NCBI RefSeq assembly: GCF_000003815.2
Contig: NC_049995.1
Span: 3,541,154-3,605,153 of the forward strand
Direction of reading: 5' to 3'
Length of the DNA: 64,000 bases
Source of the DNA: Branchiostoma floridae
Lineage: Eukaryota > Chordata > Leptocardii > Amphioxiformes > Branchiostomatidae
The translations under genes and the position numbers were made by a program. Within the stretch, counting starts at the first letter, position 1. The number at the start of each line of letters is the position of its first letter. Shown piece by piece: positions 34,399 to 45,875 of the stretch. A model generated the notes under the pieces. It searched no databases. It was not told where the DNA came from and saw nothing but the letters and a program-made list of their open reading frames with translations.

Positions 34399-37300
34399 TC
34401 AGATATGATGGTCGTCATGGTGTTTCTTCCACAGTCCCGTGCGCATGTCTTCAGTGTCCCTCGGCATCATGGGCTTGTCCGTGTCACCAATCACGTCCAG
34501 GGAATGCCGGGAAGCGTTCAGGGAATGCCGGGAAGCCCGCAGGGAATGATGGGATGCGGTGAGTGACCCCATGGACACGGCAAGCTCTCCCAGTGTAACG
34601 CCATCTTTCTTTGGCGGCTCATTCGCTTCTTTTTCTTCTTGCTTCTTGAATCGGTAGGCAGCGCAGAGTACCAGGATAAGGCTCATCACACGGAGAACGA
34701 GTTGTCCGCCGATGAAGACGTAACGGTTCAGCGGAAGGTCGTAGAGGAGGCAGGAGCCTCGTTTGCCGCAGACGGAGGACCACAGCGTGCAGGTCGCGTC
34801 GATCATGGCGCCGAAATACACAGGAGACGGGATAAAACCTGTGACAAGACATGTCAAATAGATAGAATTATTGGAAATACAGAGTGAACGCAAATAGCCT
34901 TAATCATTAGCCAGAGGCCATCCTTCCCTGGGCATTTCGTTCCTAATCTCTGGTACACCCTCAGATTGGTGGGGATACAAGGGGGACGTCTCCCCCTTGC
35001 CTCACTGCTACTCCTGCCTCACTCCTAAGCTGTTTTTCTTGCCTCTCTCCTTTGTATAATTCTAGAATATCATCCACCTACCCAGCCAGAGCCGAAAGTG
35101 CGTCGTATACGACCTTTTAGTTAGTTGTGTCTCAGATCTGCTTTTTTAGGCTTGGTTGTTCACTTTTGGTGACGTGGACACTAACCATCATGTCAGCCAA
35201 TCAGAGAATTGCCCAACAGTTTTCTTTAGGTTGAGCATCGATTTGCAAATAAGGGAGCTCAATGGTATTTGTGACTAAGACGTTCAACGTACACAGCGAT
35301 CAAAGAGGTGCGACAATCCTTTCTGCGCCCAAACTTGTTCTTGATCAAATCTGTCTGATCCGAGGGAAGATGCAACCACCACAATGCCGAATACTGACTG
35401 AATGCATGGAGCAATGCATTGTACAATAACATTGCTTACTTACATTAATTTTCACTTAATTTTTGTATAGGTCCATTGTACTTACCAAGAAGCCTCAACA
35501 TCAGCTGTTGGACACCGAATCCGAAAGACTTGGTTTCAGGCGTCAGAGCTCTGCAATGGACAAACAAGGTATTCACGGTGAGTGTCTCACTTGTGTTGAA
35601 ACAGAGCTCAAATTGTATAACTGCAATATCAGTATGAAATATTGTTAAAAGAACAGTTGGTTGGAGGGTTGTATGTGCTTCTATGTGTAAGTGTATGATA
35701 GTTATAGTTTGAGCAAAGATGTTTTACTCTAATTGTTTAATCCCTAACCATTTGACTTGCTGTATCAAATTAGTGTTTCCAGTATCTAAAATCCTTGTCC
35801 TGCTTTAACCAAGGAGCTTTATCCTTGCTTTAACCACTTACCGGAGTGTCCCTATGATCACCGGAATGAATCCAAACGATCTCGTCAAGGCTGTTATAAA
35901 GAAGATGCCGACAAAGACCGGCCACTTCCCACAAGGTGGTCGACACGGCTTTGATATCGCGAAGTTCATGGCTCCACCATTCGTATTGTCTTCCTCCATG
36001 GCATCTGTTGGTTGTGGATTATACATGGTGGAAGTATCTGCTATACCGTCTTGTCGTGTTGTGGGGTTGGACGAGGTAGTTGTTGAGTCGTTGGCATCTC
36101 GTTTTTGTCTACCCGGGACAGAGGTTCCCGGCATACCTTGCGTCCACATACATCCACAGTTCGAGAAATTCTGCAGTAATATGAAATGAGATGGAAAATG
36201 TTAGAATGTGGCTGTTTGGCATATCCGTGTATGAAAGAGACCCTTTATGCAGTAAGGGTCCGTTTATTTTATTGTTTACGTATACGTACAAGATAACGAC
36301 AGGCAAATCTTATCTTTATGTTGCAAGGTACTTTCCTTTCCTTTATTAATTCAACAACAGATATACACAACATCATTACCATTACGTACCCATCATTACA
36401 AACTAAGTGTCTGTACAGATTGTGTGCTAAGTCGACGTAGTCTTGAATGTGTATGGTTGTTGAGTGTAAAGTTTATTGATTCAAATTCCTAGCAGGACCC
36501 AGTGTTATGGTCTTAGGTAGGGTATCTATTCGTTATCCTCCCTTGATTTAGGTGAAAATGGGTGCATATTATAGTAAATAAAACTAAAGCCAGAGATCAC
36601 AAGTTTGAGGAAAGCCACACTTCGAGCACAATAAAAAAACACCATACAAAAAAATTAGGGTCTTGCACAGCTTGTACCTATTGTGCAAAACTGGAGTGTT
36701 GCACCTAAAGGTGACTCACTGACTATAGGAAACTTACCGAGAAGCTGAATCTGCCGGGCCCCCGGATGATCTGTTCCTCGGTGCACCCTGCGTGGCAGCC
36801 CGAGAAGTAGGTGACGCCGTCCGGTCCGCAGACAGGCTTGTACTTATCCAGGGGACAGTTGCAGTCAGAGTTGCAAGATGAGATCAAGCTGATGCCTTGA
36901 AGCGTTGTCGGTTCGTTTGGATTATTCGGGCTAAAAGAAGAACATCGATCGACAATAAGCAAACGTTTTAATACAGTTTAATGATAATTTTCTGTGTATC
37001 AAGTTACATCAACTGTATCATTAGTTTTAATAAACAATATACTATGTGTAACATGATCTAAACTCTCTATCTTTTGTATGGAAGAACTTGTTATCTTTTT
37101 CTTGGTATAGGAATAAAAACGTTAACTTAACATGATGTTAATTAAAAGAAGCAAACAGCTTGTGATCAGCTAATTCCTAAGATCAGCTAAACCCAACTCT
37201 CGTGAGAGGATAGCCAGAATGAGACCACGCGAGAGTTGCATCGTTGAGGATCATGGGGATTTGTCCCATATTTGAGAACATACTTGTATCCATATGGGAC

Positions 37301-39041
37301 CGTCACGCCTGCCATAGGAGACTGCGGACAGGTGATGAACCTGAGGGGGACNNNNNNNNNNNNNNNNNNNNNNNNNNNNNNNNNNNNNNNNNNNNNNNNN
37401 NNNNNNNNNNNNNNNNNNNNNNNNNNNNNNNNNNNNNNNNNNNNNNNNNNNGAGGTACATGCAGCTTTCGGGGAAAGTTTCATCTTCTGAATGACGATTC
37501 CAGATCCAAGGATCCCGAGTACAGAGGATGGCAGGGATATCATACATGAAAGTTGTACACACACAATAAATGCAAATGGCGATAATGGCCCCGAATTATA
37601 TTTAAAAATTCATGCTACAGCTTTCATACGATATTTCTATTTTATGTGCTATTAATTCTTAGTAAAATATTGCATCGGTTCTTGACTTTTTTTACAATGC
37701 AATGTAGGTTAAATGTCTTCATCTTTGTTTTTAGACAGATAAAGACAATGTGGCCCTGCACTCAAGTTAGTAACTTATTTTAACAGTACCACATACAAAG
37801 TACAGACAGAAGGTAAAGATAGTCCTAAGTTCTATATACTTTTTGAGGCTGTATTAAAGGGTATGATATTGGAATGCGAAGCCTTTCACCACCTTTTACC
37901 TTCACAATCGAAGTTAGGTACTCATTTTTACACTTTAGTAGAGCGAGGAAAGTCATGTTAAGTGCCTTTTCTAAGGGCACAAGATCGGTGATATAATATT
38001 TCACTTTGTTTTTAGGACGAAGGACAGGGTAAAATCACGTAGCTAAAGCATCCGCTGCAACAAAGAGGTGCCTCACCTAGAACAAAGTTGGCCTTGGATT
38101 TGGGGATGCCAAACTGCATTTCCAGGTACTTGGGCATGAAGGAGAAGGCCCCGATGCCGGACACGGAGCAGACGGCCGTCATGGCCAGCAGCATGAACGT
38201 CCAGTTGGTCAGGATCGTCTTCAGGCTCTTAACCATCTCTGGAATGAATGGAGTAATGAGGGAATGAATATCAAATGAATGAAGAATGAACAAATGAACA
38301 AATGAATGAATGAATGAATGACTTCAATGAGAAAAAATTAGAAAAAATGAATGAATAAACGAATGACTTCAATGGCAGGTTCTTGCCACTAAAAGGCTAT
38401 CTAATTTTTGTTGGACAGTTCACTCCCAAACCAAGCATGTTATTCCAGTCAAGAACCATGATAGGCGAAAAGCCTTCAATCAAATATATGGTCTAACCAA
38501 TCATAGATGAAACATTACAAACCACGTGATGCCTCATGACAAAAACACGTGATATATCATGATGTAAACACGTGATGCATCATGATGTAGCCACGTGATC
38601 AATCATGAGTCACGTGTTATCCCACTAACCTTTGATTTGCTCCAGCAGCCCCCTGGCGGGATCCAGAAGCGGCTTTTTACCGCCGTCCATCCCCATCCCG
38701 GGGATCATCCTCTTCTTAGCGTTCAGAACCGCGGTCTCGTCTTCTTCTGGCGGCGCCTTTAGCTCTGCAGTGAGAAAAAGTTTCCTTAGAATTAGTTGCT
38801 TTAAAAAGGAATGAATGATACGCAATGCTACCAGACCTCTTCTCCATCTATTGGAGAGTTTTACACCTGCGCAGTTTTTTAGACCGATCTGTAAATAGTT
38901 GCAACTTTGGAGTTCTGCATTTGCACTGTAAAATACAAATGCACACACACACACACACATACGCACGCGCGCACACACAATATGCACACACACACAAACA
39001 GCTATACACACATACATACACACACAGGCGCGCGCGCGCAA

Positions 39042-39074
<33 letters not shown>

Positions 39075-42000
39075 TGCACGCACACACACACAGACACACA
39101 CAACACACGCACACACGCTCACACATACAACACACACACACCTCAGTTAGAAGTATATAAAATCCTTACTGTAAGGAAACAGGAACAGGGGCAGCGCCGC
39201 AAAGATGAGGAGCGCCCCTCCGATGAAGTACCCTAGCCACCACGCGCCCACCCACAGCGGGTTGTCCTGGCTCAGTCCGAAGGTTCGAGGGTCGATGTTC
39301 TTGTCGAAGTCCACGTAGAACTGGACTGTGTAGGCGCTCAGGATGAAGCCGAGGGGTGGACCGAGACCAAACACGATGTAAGAAGTCCCTAAGAGAAAAC
39401 AGAATGGGAAAAGCACATTCAAAACTATTCCATAGTTTCAAGACTCCCGGGTTTAGTTTTCATCACGAAAGAGCAGAAATATTCATTTTTAGGTAAAGTT
39501 AACAGACTAAATTTTTTGACAGATTAACTACAGCGCTCTATGTTGATTACTAGATGTATGTGTACCATAATTGTTCAAACTACATTGGGAACTCAACCAG
39601 ATATAAGAAATAGCTTAAAATGCTAGAAAATCGCACAGGGGTTAAAAATTGAGATGCCAAATCTGGTGTTTAAAAAAAACACTAAATTGCGTAAATTTTA
39701 GAATGACAATCTTGGTGCCTTTAAATAGATTTGCAGAATTTTTAAGCCTACATGCCACTGCACTATACGACATTTGAAATAAATTGCTTTTACGATGGAA
39801 ACATATTTACCGATGTAAAGGGGTGCACTGCTCTTCATCACGTGATCGTCCAGGTAGGTCGTTCCCAGAGCCATGATGGGTGTGGAGCCAACCCCCATAA
39901 TTATCTGGGGAGAGAGCACAGTGTGGCTTGTTATTGGGTGGCAAAAGAAGGCAACAAACTGTGAAAAATGCCGAATCCTGTAACTTTAGTCTGTGGTAAA
40001 ATTTAGTTCGTCTAAAATCTGTATCTGTATCTGTATATAGCCGGTATAACCGCCGTTTGGCGTAACACACCACAAATGTGACCTATTCTACCCCCACCAG
40101 AGGCAATGGCATTATGCAAAATGATATAATACAAAATTGAAATTGCCACAAACTGGGATCCCCCCCCCCCACACACACACGCATATCCATGGGAGAAAGC
40201 TACCATTTTGATGGCCATGCCTTGTGGAGTAAAGAAGATACTAGTATCATATGCGCGAAGTTCTACAGTGACAAGGGGTACCATTCCATGGTCATGCAAG
40301 GATGCTTGCTGCATTTCTGATGTTCCTGGGCTATATAGGATAGAAATAAAGCCACGAAGCAACACTCAGCGATGACGTTGATACAATGGGAATCAGCCTC
40401 CGGGCATAAGTTTTGCAATAAAGGTAATCACTAACCTGCGCAAACACCAGTAGCGCGTACCAGCCGCCCTTATTAGTGGACTCGGTCGCTTCCTCAGCGT
40501 TACAAGTGTCATCCCTAGTTTGATTGGCAAGACACACACCCTACATGAAAATAACGAAACAATTTCATTAACCACGCAACGGCAATTAGTTCTTGTTAAC
40601 AAGGATATACAAGATCACGTGTTAGCCATGTCTTCGTTTGATGGTAGCTTCTTTATGTTTTGATGTTATGGTACCGTTTCCTTCAGGCATTGTTGTATAG
40701 CTTTTATTTCAGGCATATTTTTACATCTTCGATTATTCCGTTGCGTTTCAATGCGAATTCTACGCTTTATCTGTTATGTATATATACATGTATGTTTGCG
40801 CTGTATACGCTGTTTATCTTATTGATCGAACCCTGGTAGACGAAATAGGGCTAAAAGGTATCGGAATAAAGGAATAAAGGAAAGCCTAATCTACGTGTTC
40901 GTTGGTTAGCTACAATCTCTCAATCTCCTTTACGTTGCAATGAATCTAAAAAAAGGCGGTCGCCGCCATTTTTGAATGCGCATTGCATTTAGGGAAATTG
41001 CAGACAAGATGGCGGCATCCCTGAAGTCATGACTATAAAATCAGTGACGTGCTTACTATAGATTTTATCTGAGTGGCGTTCTGCACACTTTCCGTGTCCA
41101 CCTCGTACGCAGGGGTGACGAAATGTGGCATCCCAGACAGGAAACTCCCCACAGCTACAAGTAAGACTCCTATGCCTGTTGTAGCAAACATACAAACGTG
41201 TGAACTTCAAACTTGATACACGTAGCGTATAGAGATCAACTGCACTGTAGAGTTACATGTATGACAACAATATAGGTTTTGCTGCATGTAAGATAAGATA
41301 TGTGCCTCTGGGGTCACTGATATTCAAAGATTCCCTTCAACCTTTCTCTATGCATTACAGNNNNNNNNNNNNNNNNNNNNNNNNNNNNNNNNNNNNNNNN
41401 NNNNNNNNNNNNNNNNNNNNNNNNNNNNNNNNNNNNNNNNNNNNNNNNNNNNNNNNNNNNNNNNNNNNNNNNNNNNNNNNNNNNNNNNNNNNNNNNNNNN
41501 NNNNNNNNNNNNNNNNNNNNNNNNNNNNNNNNNNNNNNNNNNNNNNNNNNNNNNNNNNNNNNNNNNNNNNNNNNNNNNNNNNNNNNNNNNNNNNNNNNNN
41601 NNNNNNNNNNNNNNNNNNNNNNNNNNNNNNNNNNNNNNNNNNNNNNNNNNNNNNNNNNNNNNNNNNNNNNNNNNNNNNNNNNNNNNNNNNNNNNNNTGTT
41701 GACTCCCATTTTTCCTCCGTAGTAGGTGACAAACAGGACAGTCAGGGTACTCCCAATGTCAGCAGCGCTGGCGATGGTGCCCAGGTCCTTACTCTGTAGT
41801 CCAAACCTGAAACATGAAAAAGAAAAGAATAGGTGTAATTTAGAGGCATCATTCAGTCTAAGACCCTTTCTATCTCCAGCAGTGACGTCAGGAAGACACC
41901 ACTTTTGAAGGAGGGGGTCATAAGTATAAGAAAGTCTATGTCGTCCCCCGTCTCCCCGTCATAGAATTTCTGATACTTATGACCCCCTCCTGCAAAAGCG

Positions 42001-42488
42001 GTGTCTTCTTGACGTCACTGCTGGAGATAGAAANNNNNNNNNNNNNNNNNNNNNNNNNNNNNNNNNNNNNNNNNNNNNNNNNNNNNNNNNNNNNNNNNNN
42101 NNNNNNNNNNNNNNNNNNNNNNNNNNNNNNNNNCCGACAATTTAGGGGTTAAGTTTTACAGTGTTGGAAGGAACGTTTGGCAATTTTTCTATAATGTATT
42201 CCACCAACACAGATGAACTTTCATGCTAAATCTCAATCCTTTTCCCGACCTCTTCTCAAGACTTGTGAGGATCCCAATGAGATACGCGCCGACAAGGATG
42301 TTGGAGAAGATCGTGATGCACCAGAACACCGCGAAGACCTTGGAGTTGGCTAGACGGGCTGCCCACCGTGGCTTGCAGGGGCCGATCCCGCACAGGATCT
42401 CTTCATCATCATCATCCTCCAGCTTGTGTGCGATGACGTCAGGATGTGAGGTGGGTGGCCCTGAGCCGTTCACATTCCCGTTAGCCAT
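34399..42488 (-). CDS. Gene D: OATP/SLCO-family transporter, second subfamily, gapped
   Basis: Exons: 42250-42488, one ending at 41806 with its left part lost in a gap (visible from 41697), 41057-41175, 40436-40540, 39811-39904, 39170-39388, 38630-38764, 38077-38238, 37284-37545 (with an internal gap), 36738-36930, 35842-36170, 35486-35550, 34399-34838. Expected length about 807 residues. Start ATG at 42488 opens an acidic cytoplasmic N-terminus (E-D-D-D-D-E-E) before TM1. Exon 10 is the Kazal-like module (P-V-C-G-P-D-G..C-H-A-G-C). Exon 11 carries a Ser/Thr/Asn-rich linker of about 60 residues with R-Q-K-R-D. The C-terminal tail repeats S-L-x-A-S-R-H. Six of its exons match gene E in length (119, 94, 219, 162, 65 and a Kazal exon within 3 nt). 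The acceptor of the gapped exon reads AT instead of AG. Predicted organic anion transporter; substrate unknown. Confidence 0.88.
36093..36110 (-). other. Candidate furin-type cleavage site in the gene D extracellular loop
   Basis: Codes for R-Q-K-R-D-A, matching R-x-K-R. It lies after the Kazal-like module in the long extracellular loop, within a flexible Ser/Thr-rich linker absent from genes B and C. Confidence 0.4.
37352..37451. other. Assembly gap (100 N) inside a gene D exon
   Basis: Comparison with the 199-nt homologous exon of gene E implies that about 37 nt of true sequence (about 12 codons) are missing, so the 100 N are a placeholder. Confidence 0.9.
37855..37995 (-). mobile_element. 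SINE fragment with the same core as 8110-8500
   Basis: Minus-strand CTTGTGCCCTTAGAAAAGG, then CACTTAACATGACTTTCC and a GGTAAAAGGTGG block. Diverged, without a clear tRNA-like head. In a gene D intron. Confidence 0.45.
38523..38616. promoter_or_regulatory. Array of five CACGTG sites at 23-bp spacing
   Basis: CACGTG at 38523, 38546, 38569, 38592 and 38611, separated by ATCATGATG-type sequence, so a 23-bp tandem unit with an E-box in each copy. It lies 14 bp beyond the donor of a gene D exon. CACGTG is bound by bHLH factors such as USF, MITF, MYC and CLOCK/BMAL. A chance minisatellite is the alternative. Confidence 0.5.
38938..39141. repeat. Long CA-rich microsatellite
   Basis: About 200 bp of CA repeats with GCGC interruptions, in a gene D intron only about 30 bp from the donor of exon 39170-39388. 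Confidence 0.9.
40016..40075 (-). repeat. Dispersed ATACCGGCTAT repeat, copy 1
   Basis: Minus-strand GGTGTGTTACGCC, GGCGGTTATACCGGCTATAT and AGATACAGATACAG. Same order at 44695-44810 and 57480-57602. Unclassified interspersed family. Confidence 0.55.
41361..41696. other. Assembly gap (336 N) truncating a gene D exon
   Basis: Removes the donor end of the second coding exon of gene D. The homologous gene E exon is 125 nt, so about 15 nt of coding sequence are lost. Confidence 0.95.
41868..42033. mobile_element. Foldback element abutting a gap
   Basis: Arms TCTATCTCCAGCAGTGACGT (left) and ACGTCACTGCTGGAGATAGA (right) pair over about 65 bp, including GGAGGGGGTCATAAGTAT and its complement, around a C-rich loop. 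The right end runs into the gap at 42034. In intron 1 of gene D. Confidence 0.7.
42034..42133. other. Assembly gap (100 N)
   Basis: Placeholder gap in intron 1 of gene D next to a perfect hairpin arm. Confidence 0.95.
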
Positions 42489-42674
42489 GCTTGGTGTGAG
42501 CCTGTCAACGACAAAACGTTCAAATGTCAAAATACATAATGACGGTCTGCATGGGTGGTCTTGGCAACTCTTGACGATGAATTCAAGAGGTACAGATACG
42601 CTTAACGGGTCCTTAACGGTTACGTCAGGAAGCCTGGTAACGCCGGTAAGATTCATAATCTTTATTTTTCTTGG

Positions 42675-43190
42675 AAGCGCAATGTAGGGGAGGAAATGCA
42701 ACAATCCCAACATTCCTTGCAATACACGTTCCATAACACATTAGAAATGATGAGGACATTTCGGAAAACGAGTCAACTACGTTTGCTTTGAGCCTATCAA
42801 CGTCCAGATGTTAAAATGCAAAATCTTATTTTCTTGGTAGCATTGTTACTTGGTAACTTGGTAACAAGTTAAAGTTAAAGTTAAAGTTGAAGTTGCCCGT
42901 GCATCTATAACAGATGCTCAGTGGTAGTTCCCATCTCCATTTCTGTAGCCATTGGGCCACACATTTGTGCAAGCCACTACAGCAGAGGGCTAGTCCGCTG
43001 GTAGTGATGTGCTTCCATACTCTTCCTCATTAGTGCTGAATGCAAGGCAAACACTCTACCCAATCGGCCATTGCACCGGTTTGGCGGCACAAGGCATAGG
43101 AGGAAATTCCAGCATTCCTTGTAACACACATTCCATAACACATGAGAAATGAAGAAGACATGTTGGAAAACGATTCTATCACGTTTTCAT
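42675..43190. repeat. Duplicated 110-bp segment flanking a SINE
   Basis: Both copies contain GGAGGAAAT, CATTCCTTG, ACAC.TTCCATAACACAT, AGAAATGA and GGAAAACGA in order. The upstream neighbourhood (AGCCTGTCAACG at about 42498 and AGCCTATCAACG at about 42790) is duplicated too, so the event spans more than the segment. Confidence 0.55.
42866..43078 (-). mobile_element. tRNA-derived SINE with AACTTT tail
   Basis: Minus-strand head carries an A-box-like TGGCCGATTGG (43060-43070) and GGTAGAGTGTTTGCC; the 3' end is an (ACTTTA)n tail (about 42866-42890). The B box is not clear. It is flanked by two copies of a segment of about 110 bp (42675-42785 and 43084-43190). Confidence 0.6.
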
Positions 43191-43574
43191 CGCTCAACTA
43201 TCAGATCTAAAATTCCTGCCCCTTGCCAAACTCACCAGTTTTCGTTCAGGCAAACGGAGGCAAAGTTTTGAGGCCTTATAGGTGCTCACATTCGAATCGA
43301 TTTCGAATGCATGCATGCTGCAATGGCGTGATATGACCATCGGTTCTTTGCTGTCTTAAAATGACTTGCAACCACTAGACCTCAAAGACGACAATACTCC
43401 TGAGACGCATACCAAGATCATAGAGCTTCTTCTTTATCTGACATTCTATCACTAGTACTGGGACAACGCGTCGCCCAGGGTTCCGTGTCATGGCATATCT
43501 ATAAGGTTAGCCCAACATCCTCAGGGACTTTTAACCATTTTCCTTCAACATGGATGCATTCCTATTAACTTTGC

Positions 43575-43790
43575 TAGAAGGTTATATTTTGAGCGTGTTT
43601 GTCTGTCTGTGTGTCAACAGTGCAACATAACTTTCAAGTAGCCTTGGATGGATCCTGATGATATTTGGTAGGTGGGTAGCGGTGAGGAAAACATAGGTCA
43701 AGTTCAAGAAGTTGAACCTGTGAATACTAGTATAGTTTAGACTTTGTAGTCTCACTAGTAGAGATATCACACCCTAGTAGATTGTACTTA
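43575..43790. repeat. Unclassified dispersed repeat beginning near GTCTGTCTGTGTGTC
   Basis: The GTCTGTCTG start, AACATAACTTTCAAGTAGCC and GGATCCTGATGATATTTGG phrases have the look of a widespread invertebrate interspersed repeat. A GTCTGTCTG start is also seen at about 29800. No coding potential. Confidence 0.35.
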
Positions 43791-44694
43791 GAATCACTAG
43801 GAGATGTATCCTATTCACCCTGACCTGTACTTAGCTTGTTCGACAGCAAAAATGTACAATAAGAATTAAAGGTCTCCATTCATTAATGGGCGATTTTTGT
43901 ATCTCGTGTTTTGAAACTGCTGTGATTGTTACGTGGTAGATAGCCCTTGTTCTTCAATCTTTTATTCATTTGGTTATTGATTTGTAGTATGTTATCAAAA
44001 TTCATTTTATTGCATTATCTTTTAATCGTTATTGATGAATCATATACTATTATTTGCACTCTATTGAACAATATATCAGATTATTTTTGCAAAGCCTATG
44101 TTCTTATCTATCTGAGAATTATTTCATTAGTATATTTTGATTGGTGTCTGTTGAATTCACAGAAAGATGGCACAGCACGTGCTTTATAAAGCTCATCATG
44201 CACATTTTGTAGACTTCAATACTTCGCAGTTTATATATGTGTACACAAAGAAACAAACAAAAGAAGTTCTACTTATGAAAGGCTCTTATGCCATTATTTT
44301 GTATGCAAAGAGTTACGCAAGACCTTTGCATGTTGTGTAACTTTGGATGTTACACAAGGGGAGCGAACTCTTTTTTTCACATGTCGGAACTGACCTGGAA
44401 CACTTTTGCTCCAGGCTATGTGGCAGCCATATTATTCCCTATAATTATAACGAGATCTTATCAGCTTGGACAGTTCCAGGTAGTTATTTACATGCGCTGC
44501 CGACGGGCAATCCTTATATAAGTATGCCAGACCAAGTGCTATATCCGATTGTTTCATTTGATACCATTGTGTAACAGCGCGATCTCTTTCGCCATACGAT
44601 CATCCTATACTACGGTTGCAAACTGAGGACATTCTTTCGATGGCCGTGCATACATGTACTTCGCACAAAACTTTACTTTCCTGTGACGAAAAGG

Positions 44695-44810
44695 TGTGAC
44701 AAGTCGTTCAGTGTAATAGCTGCTGCCGATCCGCGTGCCTGTGAATTGGGTTACGCGTATAGGTCGGTACGCGTGCGGTTATACCGGCTATAGATACAGA
44801 TTCAGAAGGT
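44695..44810 (+). repeat. Dispersed ATACCGGCTAT repeat, copy 2
   Basis: GTGTGACAAGTCGTTCAGTG, CTGCTGCCG, GTACGCGTGCGGTTATACCG, GCTATAGATACAGAT. Matches 57480-57602 over more than 100 bp. Confidence 0.6.
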
Positions 44811-45841
44811 TGTCTTGGATCCTTCTCAGCAATTAGTTCTGTCACTGTCTGCTTGGCAATTCCACGTGCATTAAAGGGCAAGCTGGTTATTTTTGAACGT
44901 TCCGTATACGATTTTCATAGACCCATAAGCCCAAGCATTAACAATACTTTTTTAAAGTGGCTACCTGTCTACTTATACCGTTTTCACCAAGCTCCTACTA
45001 CAGATACGCTTGACTGTGTTGTTTCTTTTTCTTCTTATAATGCTTGAGGAAGGTTAAAGACAAAAGTATGACGTTTTTCAATAATCAAAGTTTCAGTTCA
45101 GCTGCGAAATAGAACGTACGTTCTATAACCCGAGGCAAAACATGTGTTAAGCCATGTTTTTAGTCCTATTGGCACTTTGTGAACAAGCTTATATACTTTA
45201 TATGTCACCGATCGAAGATAAACAACGATATATCAAATTAGCGAATGTTCCTAGTTCCATGCTAATTTCTTAAATGAGACACGACCATAAGATTTCGTTT
45301 ATGAAGTCTGTGAAACGAAACATTCTTGTTGTTCTTGTTGTTGTTGTTGTTGTTGAGAAGGATTGGCACCAATTAAATGACACCCTCATTATAGCTGCAC
45401 TATAATTAAATCCAAATACAATTTGTTGAAAATGCTTTAAATGCTTACGTTAATGTGATCCATTCGTCGCTAGTTCTTTTTGCTAATTTTGCCCGTGCCG
45501 AAACTATCACGGCTGCAATGTACCAGAAATATGATACAGGGGTAGAACTTCGTGCATTTACAAGGAGACTAATATTTTCTAGAGCATACATTCTTCAAAT
45601 GCCGTTACCATTTATCCCTCAATACAAAGTTTGGTAGCATCTAGAAAAAATCTATGTCCATAATTTCAATCTATAGGATACGACCAAAGGGGCGCTACCT
45701 TTGTAGGTGTCACAGTAAACATTGGGATTCGGGGTAATCGCGGATTATTCAAGGACATATATATTGGAAACGGAGTCTTTCCTATGGCAGTTTGGAATCG
45801 GGATATTTCTGGGACGGTCTGTGATTCTACAACATATTGAG

Positions 45842-45875
45842 TTAGGGTTAGGGTTAGGGTTAGGGTTAGGGTTAG
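45842..45875 (+). repeat. Interstitial telomere-type repeat (TTAGGG)
   Basis: Five perfect TTAGGG units plus a partial one, inside unrelated single-copy-like sequence. Confidence 0.9.

Noticed and set aside
38625-39160. Cysteine/valine- and histidine/threonine-rich open frames across the CA repeat
   Set aside because: Artefacts of a CA/GT microsatellite. The real coding here is the gene D exon at 38630-38764.
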